Below, one piece after another: positions 11,777 to 20,535 of a stretch of DNA of 64,000 nucleotides; the stretch's first letter is position 1; each line of letters starts with the position of its first letter. The notes below the pieces were generated by a model that did no database searches, was not told the DNA's origin, and saw only the letters and a list, made by a program, of their open reading frames with translations. The translations under genes were made by a program, and so were the position numbers. Origin of the DNA: Ectothiorhodospira haloalkaliphila ATCC 51935 (GTDB lineage: Bacteria > Pseudomonadota > Gammaproteobacteria > Ectothiorhodospirales > Ectothiorhodospiraceae); assembly GCF_000633935.1 (NCBI RefSeq), contig NZ_KK214998.1, positions 1,412,411 through 1,476,410 of the forward strand. The letters run 5' to 3'.

Positions 11777-13733
11777 CCTCCGTCCAATACTCTACCTCAC
11801 TCTCGTCTTCCTGCTGTTCCTCATCTGGCAGGCCTGGCGTGTGGACTACGGTCCTCAGCCCGAGTTCTCCCCCGACCGTTCCGATGCCGCGCATCAGGAG
11901 GCAGGCGAGCGCCGTGATGACATGCCCGATGCCCCCGATTCCGAGGCCCGGGATGCCCCCATGGAGGCCGATGCCATCACTGGCATCGAGCGTCAACAGA
12001 TCCGCGTGGTCACCGACACGCTGGACCTGCTGATCGATACCCGCGGCGGTGATCTGGTACGTGCCGATCTGCCCAGTTATCCGGTGAGCCTTCGGGAGCC
12101 CGACAACCCGGTGAGGCTGCTGGATGAGCGCACCCGCGACTATGTGGCCCAATCCGGTCTGATCCATGACCGTGTGCCCAATGTGGAACACGCCGGACGC
12201 GCCCCTTCACACCACGCCATCTTCCGCGCCGAGCAGACAGAGTTCCGCATGGAAGACGGGCAGGACGAACTCCGCGTGCCGCTCACCTGGGAAAGTGAAG
12301 ACGGAATCCGCGTCACCAAAACCTACACCTTCCGCCGCGGCGACTTCCTGGTGGACGTCAGCCACCAGGTGGAGAACATGAGTGACCAGCCCTGGACCGG
12401 TCGGCAATACCGTCAGTTGCGCCATGGGCCCACACCCGACCGTGACTCCTGGTTCCTGTACACCTTTACCGGCGCTGCCTACTACGATGGCCGCTATGAA
12501 AAGGAACGCTTCGAGGATCTGGCCGAGGACGTTCGCGAGCGCAATATCACCGAGGGCTGGATCGCCGTCATCCAGCACTATTTCCTGAGCACCTGGGTAC
12601 CCTTCGATGACGAAGTCAACCTGCTCTACACCCGGGAGGTGACCTCCGGAGGTCAGCCTCAGTACATCATCGGCCTGCGTTCCGAACCGGTGACCATCGA
12701 ACCGGGCGGGCAGGGTGAACTCAATTCCCGGATCTGGATCGGCCCCAAGGCCCAACAGCCCTTGTCCGAAATCCGGGATGGCCTGGAACTGACCGTGGAC
12801 TACGGCATTTTCACGGTGCTCTCCGCCCCCTTGTTCTGGCTGCTGCGGGTCATCCATGACTTCGTGGGCAACTGGGGCTGGGCCATCATCATCCTGACCC
12901 TGCTCATCAAGCTGGTCTTCTACAAGCTCTCGGCCACCAGCTATCGTTCCATGGCCAAGATGCGTGCGGTCCAGCCCAAGATGATGGCGCTCAAGGAGCG
13001 CTTCGGGGACGACAAGCAGCGCATGAACCAGGCGCTGATGGAGCTGTACAAGAAGGAAAAGATCAATCCGCTGGGAGGGTGTCTGCCCATCCTGGTGCAG
13101 ATTCCCGTCTTCATTGCCCTGTACTGGGTGTTGCTGGAAAGCGTCGAGCTACGGCAGGCTCCCTGGATCCTGTGGATTCAGGACCTGTCCGTGCGCGATC
13201 CCTACTTTGTGCTGCCGCTGCTCATGGGCGCCAGCATGATCGCCCAGTACAAGCTGAACCCGGCGCCCATGGACCCGGTCCAGCAGAAGATCATGATGGC
13301 CCTGCCCATCATCTTCACGGTGTTCTTCGCCTTCTTCCCGGCGGGTCTGGTGTTGTACTGGTTGTCCAACAACCTGCTGTCCATCGCTCAGCAGTACTAC
13401 ATCACCCGGAACATCGAGGCGGCCATGGTCAAGCCCGGTGGCAGCCCGCCCAAGGGTTCCCGTGGCAAGCAGGATGATGATGACAGCGCGGGTGATTCGG
13501 GCACTGATAGCGCCGATGCCAGCGCCACCAGCCCGGGCCAGGCGGACAGTGAAGCCGCCAGCGAGACCCGTGCCGAGTCGCCTGCAGAACCCGAGGCAAA
13601 GGCCGACGATCAAACCGACGAAGCACCGTCGCAGCCACCCAAGGCCCAGACCACGAAATCCGCCCAGAACAAGGGGGGTGCAGGCAAGGGTTCGCGCCGG
13701 AAGCGCCCACGGGGTGGTAAATCGCGTAAGTGA
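11769..13733 (+). CDS. yidC: Membrane protein insertase YidC
   Basis: A 654-residue inner-membrane insertase that works with or without SecYEG. It shows the N-terminal anchor [20 protein letters not shown], the large periplasmic beta domain (about residues 60-340) and the conserved membrane core ([65 protein letters not shown]). A low-complexity tail of about 95 residues, rich in Asp, Ser, Ala, Glu and then Lys/Arg, follows the last helix and is longer than in E. coli; a basic tail suits ribosome contact (inference). The ATG at 11769 matches the family start. Confidence 0.97.
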   Translation: MDNLRPILYLTLVFLLFLIWQAWRVDYGPQPEFSPDRSDAAHQEAGERRDDMPDAPDSEARDAPMEADAITGIERQQIRVVTDTLDLLIDTRGGDLVRADLPSYPVSLREPDNPVRLLDERTRDYVAQSGLIHDRVPNVEHAGRAPSHHAIFRAEQTEFRMEDGQDELRVPLTWESEDGIRVTKTYTFRRGDFLVDVSHQVENMSDQPWTGRQYRQLRHGPTPDRDSWFLYTFTGAAYYDGRYEKERFEDLAEDVRERNITEGWIAVIQHYFLSTWVPFDDEVNLLYTREVTSGGQPQYIIGLRSEPVTIEPGGQGELNSRIWIGPKAQQPLSEIRDGLELTVDYGIFTVLSAPLFWLLRVIHDFVGNWGWAIIILTLLIKLVFYKLSATSYRSMAKMRAVQPKMMALKERFGDDKQRMNQALMELYKKEKINPLGGCLPILVQIPVFIALYWVLLESVELRQAPWILWIQDLSVRDPYFVLPLLMGASMIAQYKLNPAPMDPVQQKIMMALPIIFTVFFAFFPAGLVLYWLSNNLLSIAQQYYITRNIEAAMVKPGGSPPKGSRGKQDDDDSAGDSGTDSADASATSPGQADSEAASETRAESPAEPEAKADDQTDEAPSQPPKAQTTKSAQNKGGAGKGSRRKRPRGGKSRK

Positions 13734-13736
13734 TCC

Positions 13737-15083
13737 ATGGTGATCGGGGCCGACGCCGATACCATTGCCGCCATCGCCACCCCACCGGGGCGCGGTGGCG
13801 TGGGTATCGTGCGCGTCTCCGGCCCCCTGGCGCGCACTGTGGCCCAGGGGTGCCTGGGGCGGGTTCCGGCCCCGCGCAGGGCCCTGCTGACGGACTTTCA
13901 GGATGCCTCGGGGCAGGCCATCGACACCGGCCTGGCTCTGTTCTTTGCCGGGCCCCATTCCTATACCGGCGAGGATGTTCTGGAGCTGCAGGGCCATGGG
14001 GGGCCCGTCATCATGGACCTGATCCTGGCCGCCTGTGTCGACCGGGGTTGCCGGTTGGCCCGGCCAGGTGAGTTCACCGAGCGTGCCTTTCTCAATGACC
14101 GCCTGGACCTGACCCAGGCCGAAGCCGTGGCCGACCTGATCGACGCCGGCTCGGCCGCTGCGGCCCGCAGTGCCCGCCGTTCCCTGGAAGGCGGGTTTTC
14201 CCGTTGCGTGGACGAATTGCTTACCGCGTTGACCGAGTTGCGGGTCTACGTGGAGGCGGCCATGGATTTCCCCGACGAGGAACTGGAACTGCTTGAGGAC
14301 ACAGGCATCGGCCAGCGCCTGGACGCGCTGAGCAGCCGCCTGGACACCCTCGTGGAAAGCGCCCGCCAGGGCAATCTGCTCCGTGAAGGCGTCCATCTGG
14401 TGATTGCGGGACGTCCCAATGCCGGCAAGTCCAGCCTCCTCAATCGCCTGGTGGACCGGGAAGCCGCCATTGTCACTGCCATACCCGGCACCACCCGGGA
14501 TGTTCTCAAGGAGCAGGTCAGCCTGGATGGCCTGCCCCTGCACCTGGTGGACACCGCCGGTCTGCGCGAGTCTGATGACCCTGTGGAACAGGAAGGCATC
14601 CGCCGGGCCTGGGCCGAAATCGAGAAGGCCGATCTGGTGCTGCTGGTGGTGGATTCCACCCTGGGCGAGGGGGAGGCCGAGGCGGACATCCGCCGTCGCC
14701 TGCCCGAGAAGCTCCGGGTGATCACGGTTCATAACAAGCTGGATTGCCTGGATGACGTCCCGGTGGACTGCAGCGATAGCCTGTACCTCTCTGCGCGCAC
14801 CGGCGAGGGCATCAGCACCCTGCGGGAGCTGCTCAAGCAGCATTTGCATTACGATGGCGACCCGGAGGGCCTGTTCACTGCTCGCCGCCGCCACCTGGAT
14901 GCCCTGGACCGCACCCGGCAGCATATCCATGAAGCCCGCCAGCACTTCCACGCCACCCAGGCCCCGGAGTTGATGGCCGAAGAACTACGCCTGGCCCAGG
15001 ACACCCTGGGAGAAATCACCGGCAAGGTGACCTCCGATGACCTGTTGGGGCAGATCTTTTCCTCCTTCTGTATTGGGAAATGA
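13737..15083 (+). CDS. mnmE: tRNA modification GTPase MnmE
   Basis: A 448-residue GTPase which with MnmG modifies U34 of certain tRNAs. The N-terminal formyl-THF-binding domain starts DTIAAIATPPGRGGVGIVRVSG; the G domain has G1 AGRPNAGKSSLLNRL, G2 IPGTTRD and G3 DTAGLRESDD; the C-terminus ends in the invariant CIGK. Its usual partner gene mnmG is not next to it: the following DNA is the RloA/RloB island. The last 18 bases of the gene closely resemble a known site of genomic-island integration. Confidence 0.98.
   Translation: MVIGADADTIAAIATPPGRGGVGIVRVSGPLARTVAQGCLGRVPAPRRALLTDFQDASGQAIDTGLALFFAGPHSYTGEDVLELQGHGGPVIMDLILAACVDRGCRLARPGEFTERAFLNDRLDLTQAEAVADLIDAGSAAAARSARRSLEGGFSRCVDELLTALTELRVYVEAAMDFPDEELELLEDTGIGQRLDALSSRLDTLVESARQGNLLREGVHLVIAGRPNAGKSSLLNRLVDREAAIVTAIPGTTRDVLKEQVSLDGLPLHLVDTAGLRESDDPVEQEGIRRAWAEIEKADLVLLVVDSTLGEGEAEADIRRRLPEKLRVITVHNKLDCLDDVPVDCSDSLYLSARTGEGISTLRELLKQHLHYDGDPEGLFTARRRHLDALDRTRQHIHEARQHFHATQAPELMAEELRLAQDTLGEITGKVTSDDLLGQIFSSFCIGK
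15066..15083 (+). other. Island attachment-site-like sequence at the mnmE 3' end
   Basis: The sequence TTCTGTATTGGGAAATGA closes mnmE. From memory, SGI1-type integrative elements insert at the trmE/mnmE 3' end in a near-identical 18-bp sequence. No second copy was found on the far side of the RloA/RloB genes and no integrase is present, so an actual integration is only suggested. Confidence 0.35.
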
Positions 15084-15104
15084 AGTAGCCAAACAGATCC
15101 AAAT

Positions 15105-15134
15105 CCCTTAAAAAAAACAATATTTTTTCAAGGG
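15105..15134. terminator. AT-rich hairpin after mnmE
   Basis: An inverted repeat (CCCTT plus an A-run, then a T-run plus AAGGG; one mismatch) sits about 20 bases after the mnmE stop. The T-rich right arm suits a terminator. The rest of the 387-base gap (15135-15470) holds a short GC-rich stem (GTGCCG/CGGCAC near 15210), no recognisable gene, and then AT-rich DNA leading to rloA. Confidence 0.5.
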
Positions 15135-15417
15135 TATTATTCCGAAGCTGGTAGCCAAGCTCGCCAAGAATCCAGAAATCCCCCCGATTGTTGCACCATG
15201 TGCTCGCCGTGCCGCATGGCCGGCACGGGTCAGCATTCCGGGTATCTCGCGGAGGGTGAGGCCATGACGCGCCGGGGTCCGTCGTGACCACTGTGCGCAT
15301 CCAGTCGCGCTGCCCGATTCAAGCGCCCGCCTTCACCCCGGAACGCGGAACCCCCTGTGTGAATCCATTTCGTCGAAGAAATTGGTATTTTTTGCCAAAA
15401 ATTGGATTTTAAATCGT

Positions 15418-15447
15418 TTGACTGCTAGATTTGTCCAGTCATATCAC
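15418..15447 (+). promoter_or_regulatory. Candidate promoter of the rloA-rloB operon
   Basis: TTGACT at 15418-15423 is followed after 18 bases by TATCAC (15442-15447), each a 4-5 of 6 match, about 24 bases before the rloA ATG. The surrounding DNA is AT-rich and contains ATTGG twice (about 15381 and 15401). Confidence 0.35.
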
Positions 15448-15470
15448 TCACTGCACCTGAGGCACCTCAA

Positions 15471-16742
15471 ATGCTCATCGAGATGACTGTGGCCAATTTT
15501 CGGTCATTTCACGAGGAACAAACCTTTACCCTGGCGAAGGGTAAGGGTGGTGAAATGATGGATACCAATACCTTCAGCACGGCAGCTCCCAATAACATCG
15601 GCCTATTGCGCTCAGCAGCCATTTACGGGCCGAATGCCAGCGGCAAATCAAATTTGTTCTTGGCCCTCCAAGCAATGAAGCGAGTGGTCCTGGAGTCCGC
15701 CATTAATCTGCAACGGGGGGATAAGTTGCCCGTCACACCCTTCCGGTTGACCCCCGAAGCGCGTCAGTCACCCAGTGAATTTGAAGTGACCTTTCTGGTT
15801 GACGGTGTACGCTACCAATACGGATTTACAGCCACCACTGACCGCATCCATGAGGAATGGCTGCTGGCCTATCCCAAGGGCCGATCGCAACGATGGTTTA
15901 GTCGTGCCTGGAATCCAACTGAGCAGCATTATGATTGGGACTTAGGCAGTAACCTGACAGGTGAAAAGCAGCTTTGGGTAAAATCCACTCGTGATAATTC
16001 CTTGTTTTTATCAACGGCTGTTCAGCTCAACAGTGAGCAGTTACGACCTGTTTTTGATTGGTTCCAAAAAACTTTACGCCTGGCCAATGTTGGCGCCTGG
16101 GGACCTGGATTCAGTGCATCACTGTGTGAAAGCAGCGATAAAAAAAAGATCATGGACTTTCTTCATGCTGCTGACTTGCATATTGATGACATTTTGGTAG
16201 AAACCAAACCATTTGACCTTGATGCATTGCCGGAGGATATGCCGGGATCGCTACGTGACGTCATCGCCGAGGACCTAAAAGGCAAGAAAGTCATTGATAT
16301 AAAAACTGTCCATAAAGATAGTCAGGGTCATGATGTAACCTTTGACTTTAGCGATGAGTCTGAAGGTACACAAAAGTTGTTTTCATTCGCAGGGCCCTGG
16401 ATTGACTCGCTTACCAACGGTTACGTACTGTTCATCGACGAACTTCACGACAACCTTCATCCTAGTCTGGTTCAGTTTCTGGTCCAGCTGTTTCACGATA
16501 ACGAAACGAACAATAATAATGCTCAACTGGTTTTTACCACGCACGAGACATCTATTTTGAATCAGAACGTTTTCCGTCGTGATCAGATCTGGTTTTGCGA
16601 AAAGGATAAAAGCCAATCTACCATGCTCTACCCGTTAACCGATTTTAGTCCCCGCAAGGGACGTGAAAATCTGGAGGCGGCTTATCTTTCGGGTCGGTAT
16701 GGCGCCTTGCCGTTTACTCGGTCACTGAAACAGGTTGGGTGA
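15471..16742 (+). CDS. rloA: RloA-type AAA/ABC ATPase, probable anti-phage defence
   Basis: A 423-residue ATPase of the AAA_15/AAA_21 (OLD/SMC-like) class. It begins MLIEMTVANFRSFHEEQTFTL; residues 53-60 form Walker A (GPNASGKS), about residues 318-332 form Walker B and its continuation (LFIDELHDNLHPSL), and FTTHETSIL is the H-loop region. The C-terminal GRYGALPF is typical of these defence ATPases. It is coupled by TGATG to rloB. Such ATPase plus TOPRIM pairs (RloAB, AbiLi/AbiLii, PARIS) act in abortive infection; the function here is inferred. Base composition is clearly more AT-rich than flanking genes, suggesting transfer. Confidence 0.75.
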   Translation: MLIEMTVANFRSFHEEQTFTLAKGKGGEMMDTNTFSTAAPNNIGLLRSAAIYGPNASGKSNLFLALQAMKRVVLESAINLQRGDKLPVTPFRLTPEARQSPSEFEVTFLVDGVRYQYGFTATTDRIHEEWLLAYPKGRSQRWFSRAWNPTEQHYDWDLGSNLTGEKQLWVKSTRDNSLFLSTAVQLNSEQLRPVFDWFQKTLRLANVGAWGPGFSASLCESSDKKKIMDFLHAADLHIDDILVETKPFDLDALPEDMPGSLRDVIAEDLKGKKVIDIKTVHKDSQGHDVTFDFSDESEGTQKLFSFAGPWIDSLTNGYVLFIDELHDNLHPSLVQFLVQLFHDNETNNNNAQLVFTTHETSILNQNVFRRDQIWFCEKDKSQSTMLYPLTDFSPRKGRENLEAAYLSGRYGALPFTRSLKQVG

Positions 16743-17416
16743 TGGGTACGGATAATCTTTTCCATAAACGCCGGGCCAAAAGTATAAAACGGTTGCAACG
16801 ACGTGCCGCAAGGCGTGATCCGTATGCCAAAGTGCTTATTGTTTGCGAAGGCGAGAAAACTGAGCCCTACTATTTTCAAGGGCTTAGAAGTCACCATGAC
16901 TTGAACACTGCCAACGTAGAGGTTTGCGGCGAATGCGGTTCGGACCCAGGTGACGTGCTGCGGTATGCCAAACAACGCTATCGTGAAGAAAAAGACGCAG
17001 GCGATGCATTTGATAAGGTCTTTTGTATTTTCGATAAGGACGCTCACGCAAACTATGACGAAGCTCTAAACGCTATCGCCCAGTCACAGCCACGCGAGAC
17101 CTTCATTGCGGTAAATTCAGTGCCATCCTTCGAGTACTGGTTGCTGTTACATTTTACCTACAGTACCCGACCCTATTCAGCGTTACCAGGTAACAGTGCG
17201 GGCAATCAGGTGCTCTCCGAGCTCAAAGCCTATTTGCCAAACTATGAAAAAGGAGCAGACAACATGTTTGCCCTGCTGCTTGGTCAACTGGAATTTGCCA
17301 AGAGTAACGCCGCACGCTCTTTACGCGCGGCCAAAGAGCACGGAACCGATAACCCATCTACCCGAGTGCATGAGCTAGTGGAATTTTTGCAGTCCATAAA
17401 AGATGGACCATTATAA
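16742..17416 (+). CDS. rloB: RloB/AbiLii-like TOPRIM-family effector
   Basis: A 224-residue protein with a basic N-terminus (residues 9-25 mostly Arg/Lys), then VLIVCEGEKTEPYYF (the acidic Glu36 of a TOPRIM-like fold), the DxD motif IFDKDAH (Asp98, Asp100) and NSVPSFEYWLLLHF, all matching the RloB family. The ATG at 16742 overlaps the rloA TGA, so the two are translated as a unit. The family is found with ATPases in abortive-infection systems, where the TOPRIM partner is the presumed nuclease effector; nuclease activity here is inference. Confidence 0.75.
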   Translation: MGTDNLFHKRRAKSIKRLQRRAARRDPYAKVLIVCEGEKTEPYYFQGLRSHHDLNTANVEVCGECGSDPGDVLRYAKQRYREEKDAGDAFDKVFCIFDKDAHANYDEALNAIAQSQPRETFIAVNSVPSFEYWLLLHFTYSTRPYSALPGNSAGNQVLSELKAYLPNYEKGADNMFALLLGQLEFAKSNAARSLRAAKEHGTDNPSTRVHELVEFLQSIKDGPL

Positions 17417-17625
17417 TGCCGAAAGAGGTGGCGATGATTTTGCCTGAATACACCGATTTCGAGTGGTCCTGTCTACGGCACCCCGGACATTCGAGCAACA
17501 CAAGAGGTATCGCTATCTGCTGCCCTTGCAAAACCATTGCACGCTGTCCGTGCTCCAGCAATTTGATACAGCATCTTTTTTCTGAGCTTTTGTTTCCGAT
17601 ATCGGAAAAGAGGGGGCCATCCTGA
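17416..17625 (+). CDS. Possible small ORF coupled to rloB
   Basis: A 69-codon open frame whose ATG overlaps the rloB stop (TAATG). It contains several cysteines (CC-P-C, CPC) but no recognised domain. It could be a third component, the decayed remnant of one, or chance; the overlap with the stop is the only real support. Its 3' end runs over the palindrome at 17593. Confidence 0.2.
   Translation: MPKEVAMILPEYTDFEWSCLRHPGHSSNTRGIAICCPCKTIARCPCSSNLIQHLFSELLFPISEKRGPS
17593..17608. repeat. Perfect 16-bp palindrome upstream of hrpB
   Basis: TTTCCGATATCGGAAA lies 50 bases before the hrpB GTG. It could be an operator for hrpB or the right edge of the defence island; the sequence does not decide. 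Confidence 0.4.
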
Positions 17626-17657
17626 CCCTGCCCGGACCGGCCCAACCCGTCGACTCG

Positions 17658-20126
17658 GTGCTGCCGCCGCTGCTCAAGGCGCTGGAGCAGGGCGGCACTG
17701 CCGTGCTGCAGGCCCCGCCGGGGGCCGGCAAGACCACGCGCGTGCCTCTGGCACTGCTGGGCGTGCCCTGGTGTCGGGGCCGTATTCTCATGCTCCAGCC
17801 ACGCCGACTTGCTGCGCGGGGGGCTGCCGTCTTCATGGCCTCGCAACTATGCGAGCCGGTGGGGCAGACCGTGGGCTACCAGACCCGCCTGGAACGCAGG
17901 CTGGGGCCCGATACCCGCATTCAGGTGATCACCGAGGGGATCCTCACAAGGCGTCTGCAGCAGGATCCCGGCCTGGAGGGCGTGGACCTGGTGATCTTCG
18001 ATGAATTTCACGAACGCAGCCTGATCTCCGATCTGGGACTGGCCCTGTGCCTGCAGGCCCGGGAGCTGCTGCGGGAGGATCTGCGTCTGCTGGTGATGTC
18101 GGCCACACTGGATGCCGAACCCGTGGCCCGCATCATGGGTGATGCGCCGGTCATCACCAGCGAAGGGCGACACCATCCGGTGGAAATCCACCACCTACCG
18201 CCCAGTCGATCACCCCGTCCGGACATGGAATCCTTGATGGTGAACACCCTGCACCGGGTGTTGCAGGAGGAAACGGGGAGTGTGCTGGCCTTTCTTCCGG
18301 GGCAGCGGGAGATCCAGCGCGTCGCCCAGGGGCTTGAGGCCCGGGATCTGCCCGCCGGGGTAAGGGTGCTGCCCCTGTATGGCCGCCTCCCGGTGGAAGC
18401 CCAGCAGCAGGCCGTGGCCCCGGCTTCGCCCGGAGAGCGCAAGGTGGTCCTCACCACCGATGTGGCCGAAACCAGCCTGACCATCGAGGGCGTTCGCGTG
18501 GTGGTGGACAGCGGATTGGCCAGAAAACCCCGCTTTGACCCCGCCTCCGGCATGACCCGTCTGGAGACCCAGCGCATCAGCCGCGCCTCGGCCACACAGC
18601 GCACCGGCAGGGCAGGGCGCCTGGAACCCGGAGTCAGCCTGCGGCTCTGGACCCAAGGCGACGAACAGGCCATGCCGGCCCAACGCGTGCCCGAGATCCT
18701 TGAGGCGGATCTGGCGCCCCTGGCGCTGGAACTGGCCTGCTGGGGCGCCGATCCCCAGGAACTGGCCTGGCTGGATGCACCCCCCATTGGGGCGCTGGCC
18801 CAGGCCCGTACCCTGTTGCAGGCCCTGGGTGCCCTGGATACTTCCCATCGACCCACGGACCACGGCCGCCGCATGGCCACCCTGGGCGTGCATCCCCGCC
18901 TGGCCCATCTGCTGTTGTCCGGCAAGCGCCTGGGCCAGGAGCCCGCGGCCTGCCAGTTGGCCGCGCTGCTGGAAGAACCTGACCTGTTGATGGGGCTGGA
19001 TGGCCCGGCCCAGGTGGATATCCATCTGCGTCTGGAGGCCCTGGAGGGCCGTGAGATCCCCGGACACCGGGCCAACAAGGGCGTACGTCACCGGGTGCGG
19101 GAGCAATCCCGGCGCCTGGCGGAGCGTTTGTCACGCACACAGGGCAAGCCGGCCTGCGATACCCAACCCCGTGAGCCCGTGGGACTGCTGCTGGCCATGG
19201 CTTATCCGGACCGCATCGGACTTCGCCGCGAGGGCGCCCAGGCCCGCTATCGGCTGAGCGGCGGCCGGGGCGCTGCCCTGCCCGCCCAGGAATCCCTGGG
19301 AGGCCAGGAGTGGATCGTGGTTCCCAGCCTGGATGCTGGACAGCGGGAGGCCCGTGTCTTCCTCGCGGCACGGCTTGCCCGGGAGGATCTGGAGCACCAC
19401 CTGGCAGAGCGTTTCACACTCTGTGAACGGATCACCTGGGATGCCAAGGCTGGCGCGGTCCTGGCACAACGTGAGCGGATGCTGGGCAGCCTGCCAGTGA
19501 GCACGACGATCGTGGACCAACCCGATCCCGAAGCCATACGCGCCGCATTGCTGCAGGGGATTCGTCAGGCGGGGCTGGACACCCTGCCCTGGACGCCCCA
19601 GGCAGAAGCCCTGTGCCAGCGTGTGCGCTTCCTGCATCGCACCCTGGGCAATCCCTGGCCGGATCTTTCCCGGGAGGCCCTGCTGGAGGATATGGAGGGT
19701 TGGCTGGGCCCCTGGCTGACCGGAATGAGTCGCTTGTCGCACCTGGCCCGTCTGGATCTGCATGCCATCCTGATGGCCCGTCTGGAATGGCCCTTGCCCC
19801 GGGACCTGGACCATCTGGCCCCCACCCACTGGACACTTCCGGGTGGAGCACGGGTGCGTCTGGATTATGGCCAGGGCGAGGTGCCCGTGCTGGCGGCCCG
19901 CTTGCAGCTGCTGTTCGGCCTTACGGAAACCCCGCGCCTGGCACGGGGACGGGTGCCGGTGATGGTCCACGTCCTGTCACCCGCGCAGCGCCCGGTACAG
20001 ATCACTCAGGATCTGGCCGGATTCTGGGAACGCACCTATCCCGAGGTGAAGAAGGATCTCAAAGGGCGCTATCCCAAACATGCCTGGCCTGAAGACCCCC
20101 TCACGGCACCGCCCCGACGGCGCTGA
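17658..20126 (+). CDS. hrpB: ATP-dependent helicase HrpB
   Basis: An 822-residue DEAH-box (SF2) RNA helicase. Motif I is APPGAGKTTR, motif II is DLVIFDEFHERS, motif III is VMSATLD, and motifs V and VI appear in TTDVAETSLTIEGVRVVVDSG and QRTGRAGRLEPG; the HrpB-specific C-terminal domain follows. The first in-frame standard start is GTG 17658, but translation-like sequence (LTLPGPAQPVDS) extends about 12 codons upstream and aligns with the usual HrpB N-terminus, so the true start may be a non-standard codon. Cellular substrate is not established. Confidence 0.92.
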   Translation: MLPPLLKALEQGGTAVLQAPPGAGKTTRVPLALLGVPWCRGRILMLQPRRLAARGAAVFMASQLCEPVGQTVGYQTRLERRLGPDTRIQVITEGILTRRLQQDPGLEGVDLVIFDEFHERSLISDLGLALCLQARELLREDLRLLVMSATLDAEPVARIMGDAPVITSEGRHHPVEIHHLPPSRSPRPDMESLMVNTLHRVLQEETGSVLAFLPGQREIQRVAQGLEARDLPAGVRVLPLYGRLPVEAQQQAVAPASPGERKVVLTTDVAETSLTIEGVRVVVDSGLARKPRFDPASGMTRLETQRISRASATQRTGRAGRLEPGVSLRLWTQGDEQAMPAQRVPEILEADLAPLALELACWGADPQELAWLDAPPIGALAQARTLLQALGALDTSHRPTDHGRRMATLGVHPRLAHLLLSGKRLGQEPAACQLAALLEEPDLLMGLDGPAQVDIHLRLEALEGREIPGHRANKGVRHRVREQSRRLAERLSRTQGKPACDTQPREPVGLLLAMAYPDRIGLRREGAQARYRLSGGRGAALPAQESLGGQEWIVVPSLDAGQREARVFLAARLAREDLEHHLAERFTLCERITWDAKAGAVLAQRERMLGSLPVSTTIVDQPDPEAIRAALLQGIRQAGLDTLPWTPQAEALCQRVRFLHRTLGNPWPDLSREALLEDMEGWLGPWLTGMSRLSHLARLDLHAILMARLEWPLPRDLDHLAPTHWTLPGGARVRLDYGQGEVPVLAARLQLLFGLTETPRLARGRVPVMVHVLSPAQRPVQITQDLAGFWERTYPEVKKDLKGRYPKHAWPEDPLTAPPRRR

Positions 20127-20141
20127 ACCCGCGCATCCCAC

Positions 20142-20163
20142 TATCCACAGAACCTGTGGATAA
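20142..20163. promoter_or_regulatory. Inverted DnaA-box pair
   Basis: TATCCACAG and CTGTGGATA form a perfect palindrome around three bases. The right arm continues to a consensus DnaA box TGTGGATAA (20155-20163); the left reads CTATCCACA (one mismatch). Confidence 0.6.
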
Positions 20164-20224
20164 CTGTGTGGGTAAAATGTCGGGAACTCTCGCAATCCCC
20201 CGTGTGGCCGCCCCCCTTGGCCAG

Positions 20225-20245
20225 TTTGATCAAAATTTGATCAAA
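20225..20245. promoter_or_regulatory. Tandem TTTGATCAAA dyad
   Basis: Two copies of the palindrome TTTGATCAAA flank a single A, giving a 21-bp dyad. It is a plausible operator for the type VI operon; the binding protein is unknown. Confidence 0.45.
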
Positions 20246-20297
20246 CACTATAAGTGACTGTTTTTCAGATTTTTTAATCAATCCATGGCCAGTGGAT

Positions 20298-20314
20298 TTG
20301 TCAAGACTTGACAA
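20298..20314. promoter_or_regulatory. TTGTCAAG-A-CTTGACAA dyad
   Basis: A perfect 8+8 inverted repeat with a one-base centre, 220 bases before tssJ. The right arm contains TTGACA, which could be a -35 hexamer, so the dyad could be an operator over a promoter. Confidence 0.45.
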
Positions 20315-20535
20315 GCGAACACACTCAAGTGGAGCACGAATGACTGTTGCATGCGCCTGGGGAAATCCCGAGTTTCACGCCTGGGCTAACCGGCTCGACA
20401 CCCTCTCACCGCCTCGCAGAGGTGTTGACTTTCCTCTCGGCATATGGAGTAATTTCGGTCGCTGCGTCGCCCCGCAGGGGCGTGGCAAGGATCGCTTGAA
20501 CACAGGGGCTTGAAGCCCAGCCAAGGAGTGGCCAC

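Larger units (their letters stand above)
20127..20535. other. 409-base intergenic region with DnaA boxes and dyads
   Basis: This gap before the type VI operon holds, in order: a DnaA-box palindrome (20142-20163), TTTGATCAAA twice around one A (20225-20245), an AT-rich stretch (about 20225-20285), TTGTCAAG-A-CTTGACAA (20298-20314), and GC-rich DNA leading to the AAGGAG ribosome site at 20523-20528. No convincing gene is present; the operon promoter presumably lies here. Confidence 0.6.

Noticed and set aside
13149-14951. A 600-codon minus-strand open frame
   Set aside because: It is fully antisense to yidC and mnmE and reflects high GC codon bias.
17572-17610. Possible second attachment repeat matching the mnmE 3' end
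   Set aside because: Similarity to TTCTGTATTGGGAAATGA is weak and gapped; not enough for a direct repeat.
20466-20485. Sequence GTCGCCCCGCAGGGGCGTGG, resembling a type I-C CRISPR repeat
   Set aside because: Only one degenerate unit is present, with no spacer-repeat periodicity and no cas genes.
20292-20513. A 73-codon open frame before tssJ
   Set aside because: It begins inside a dyad operator and has no recognisable features or ribosome site.
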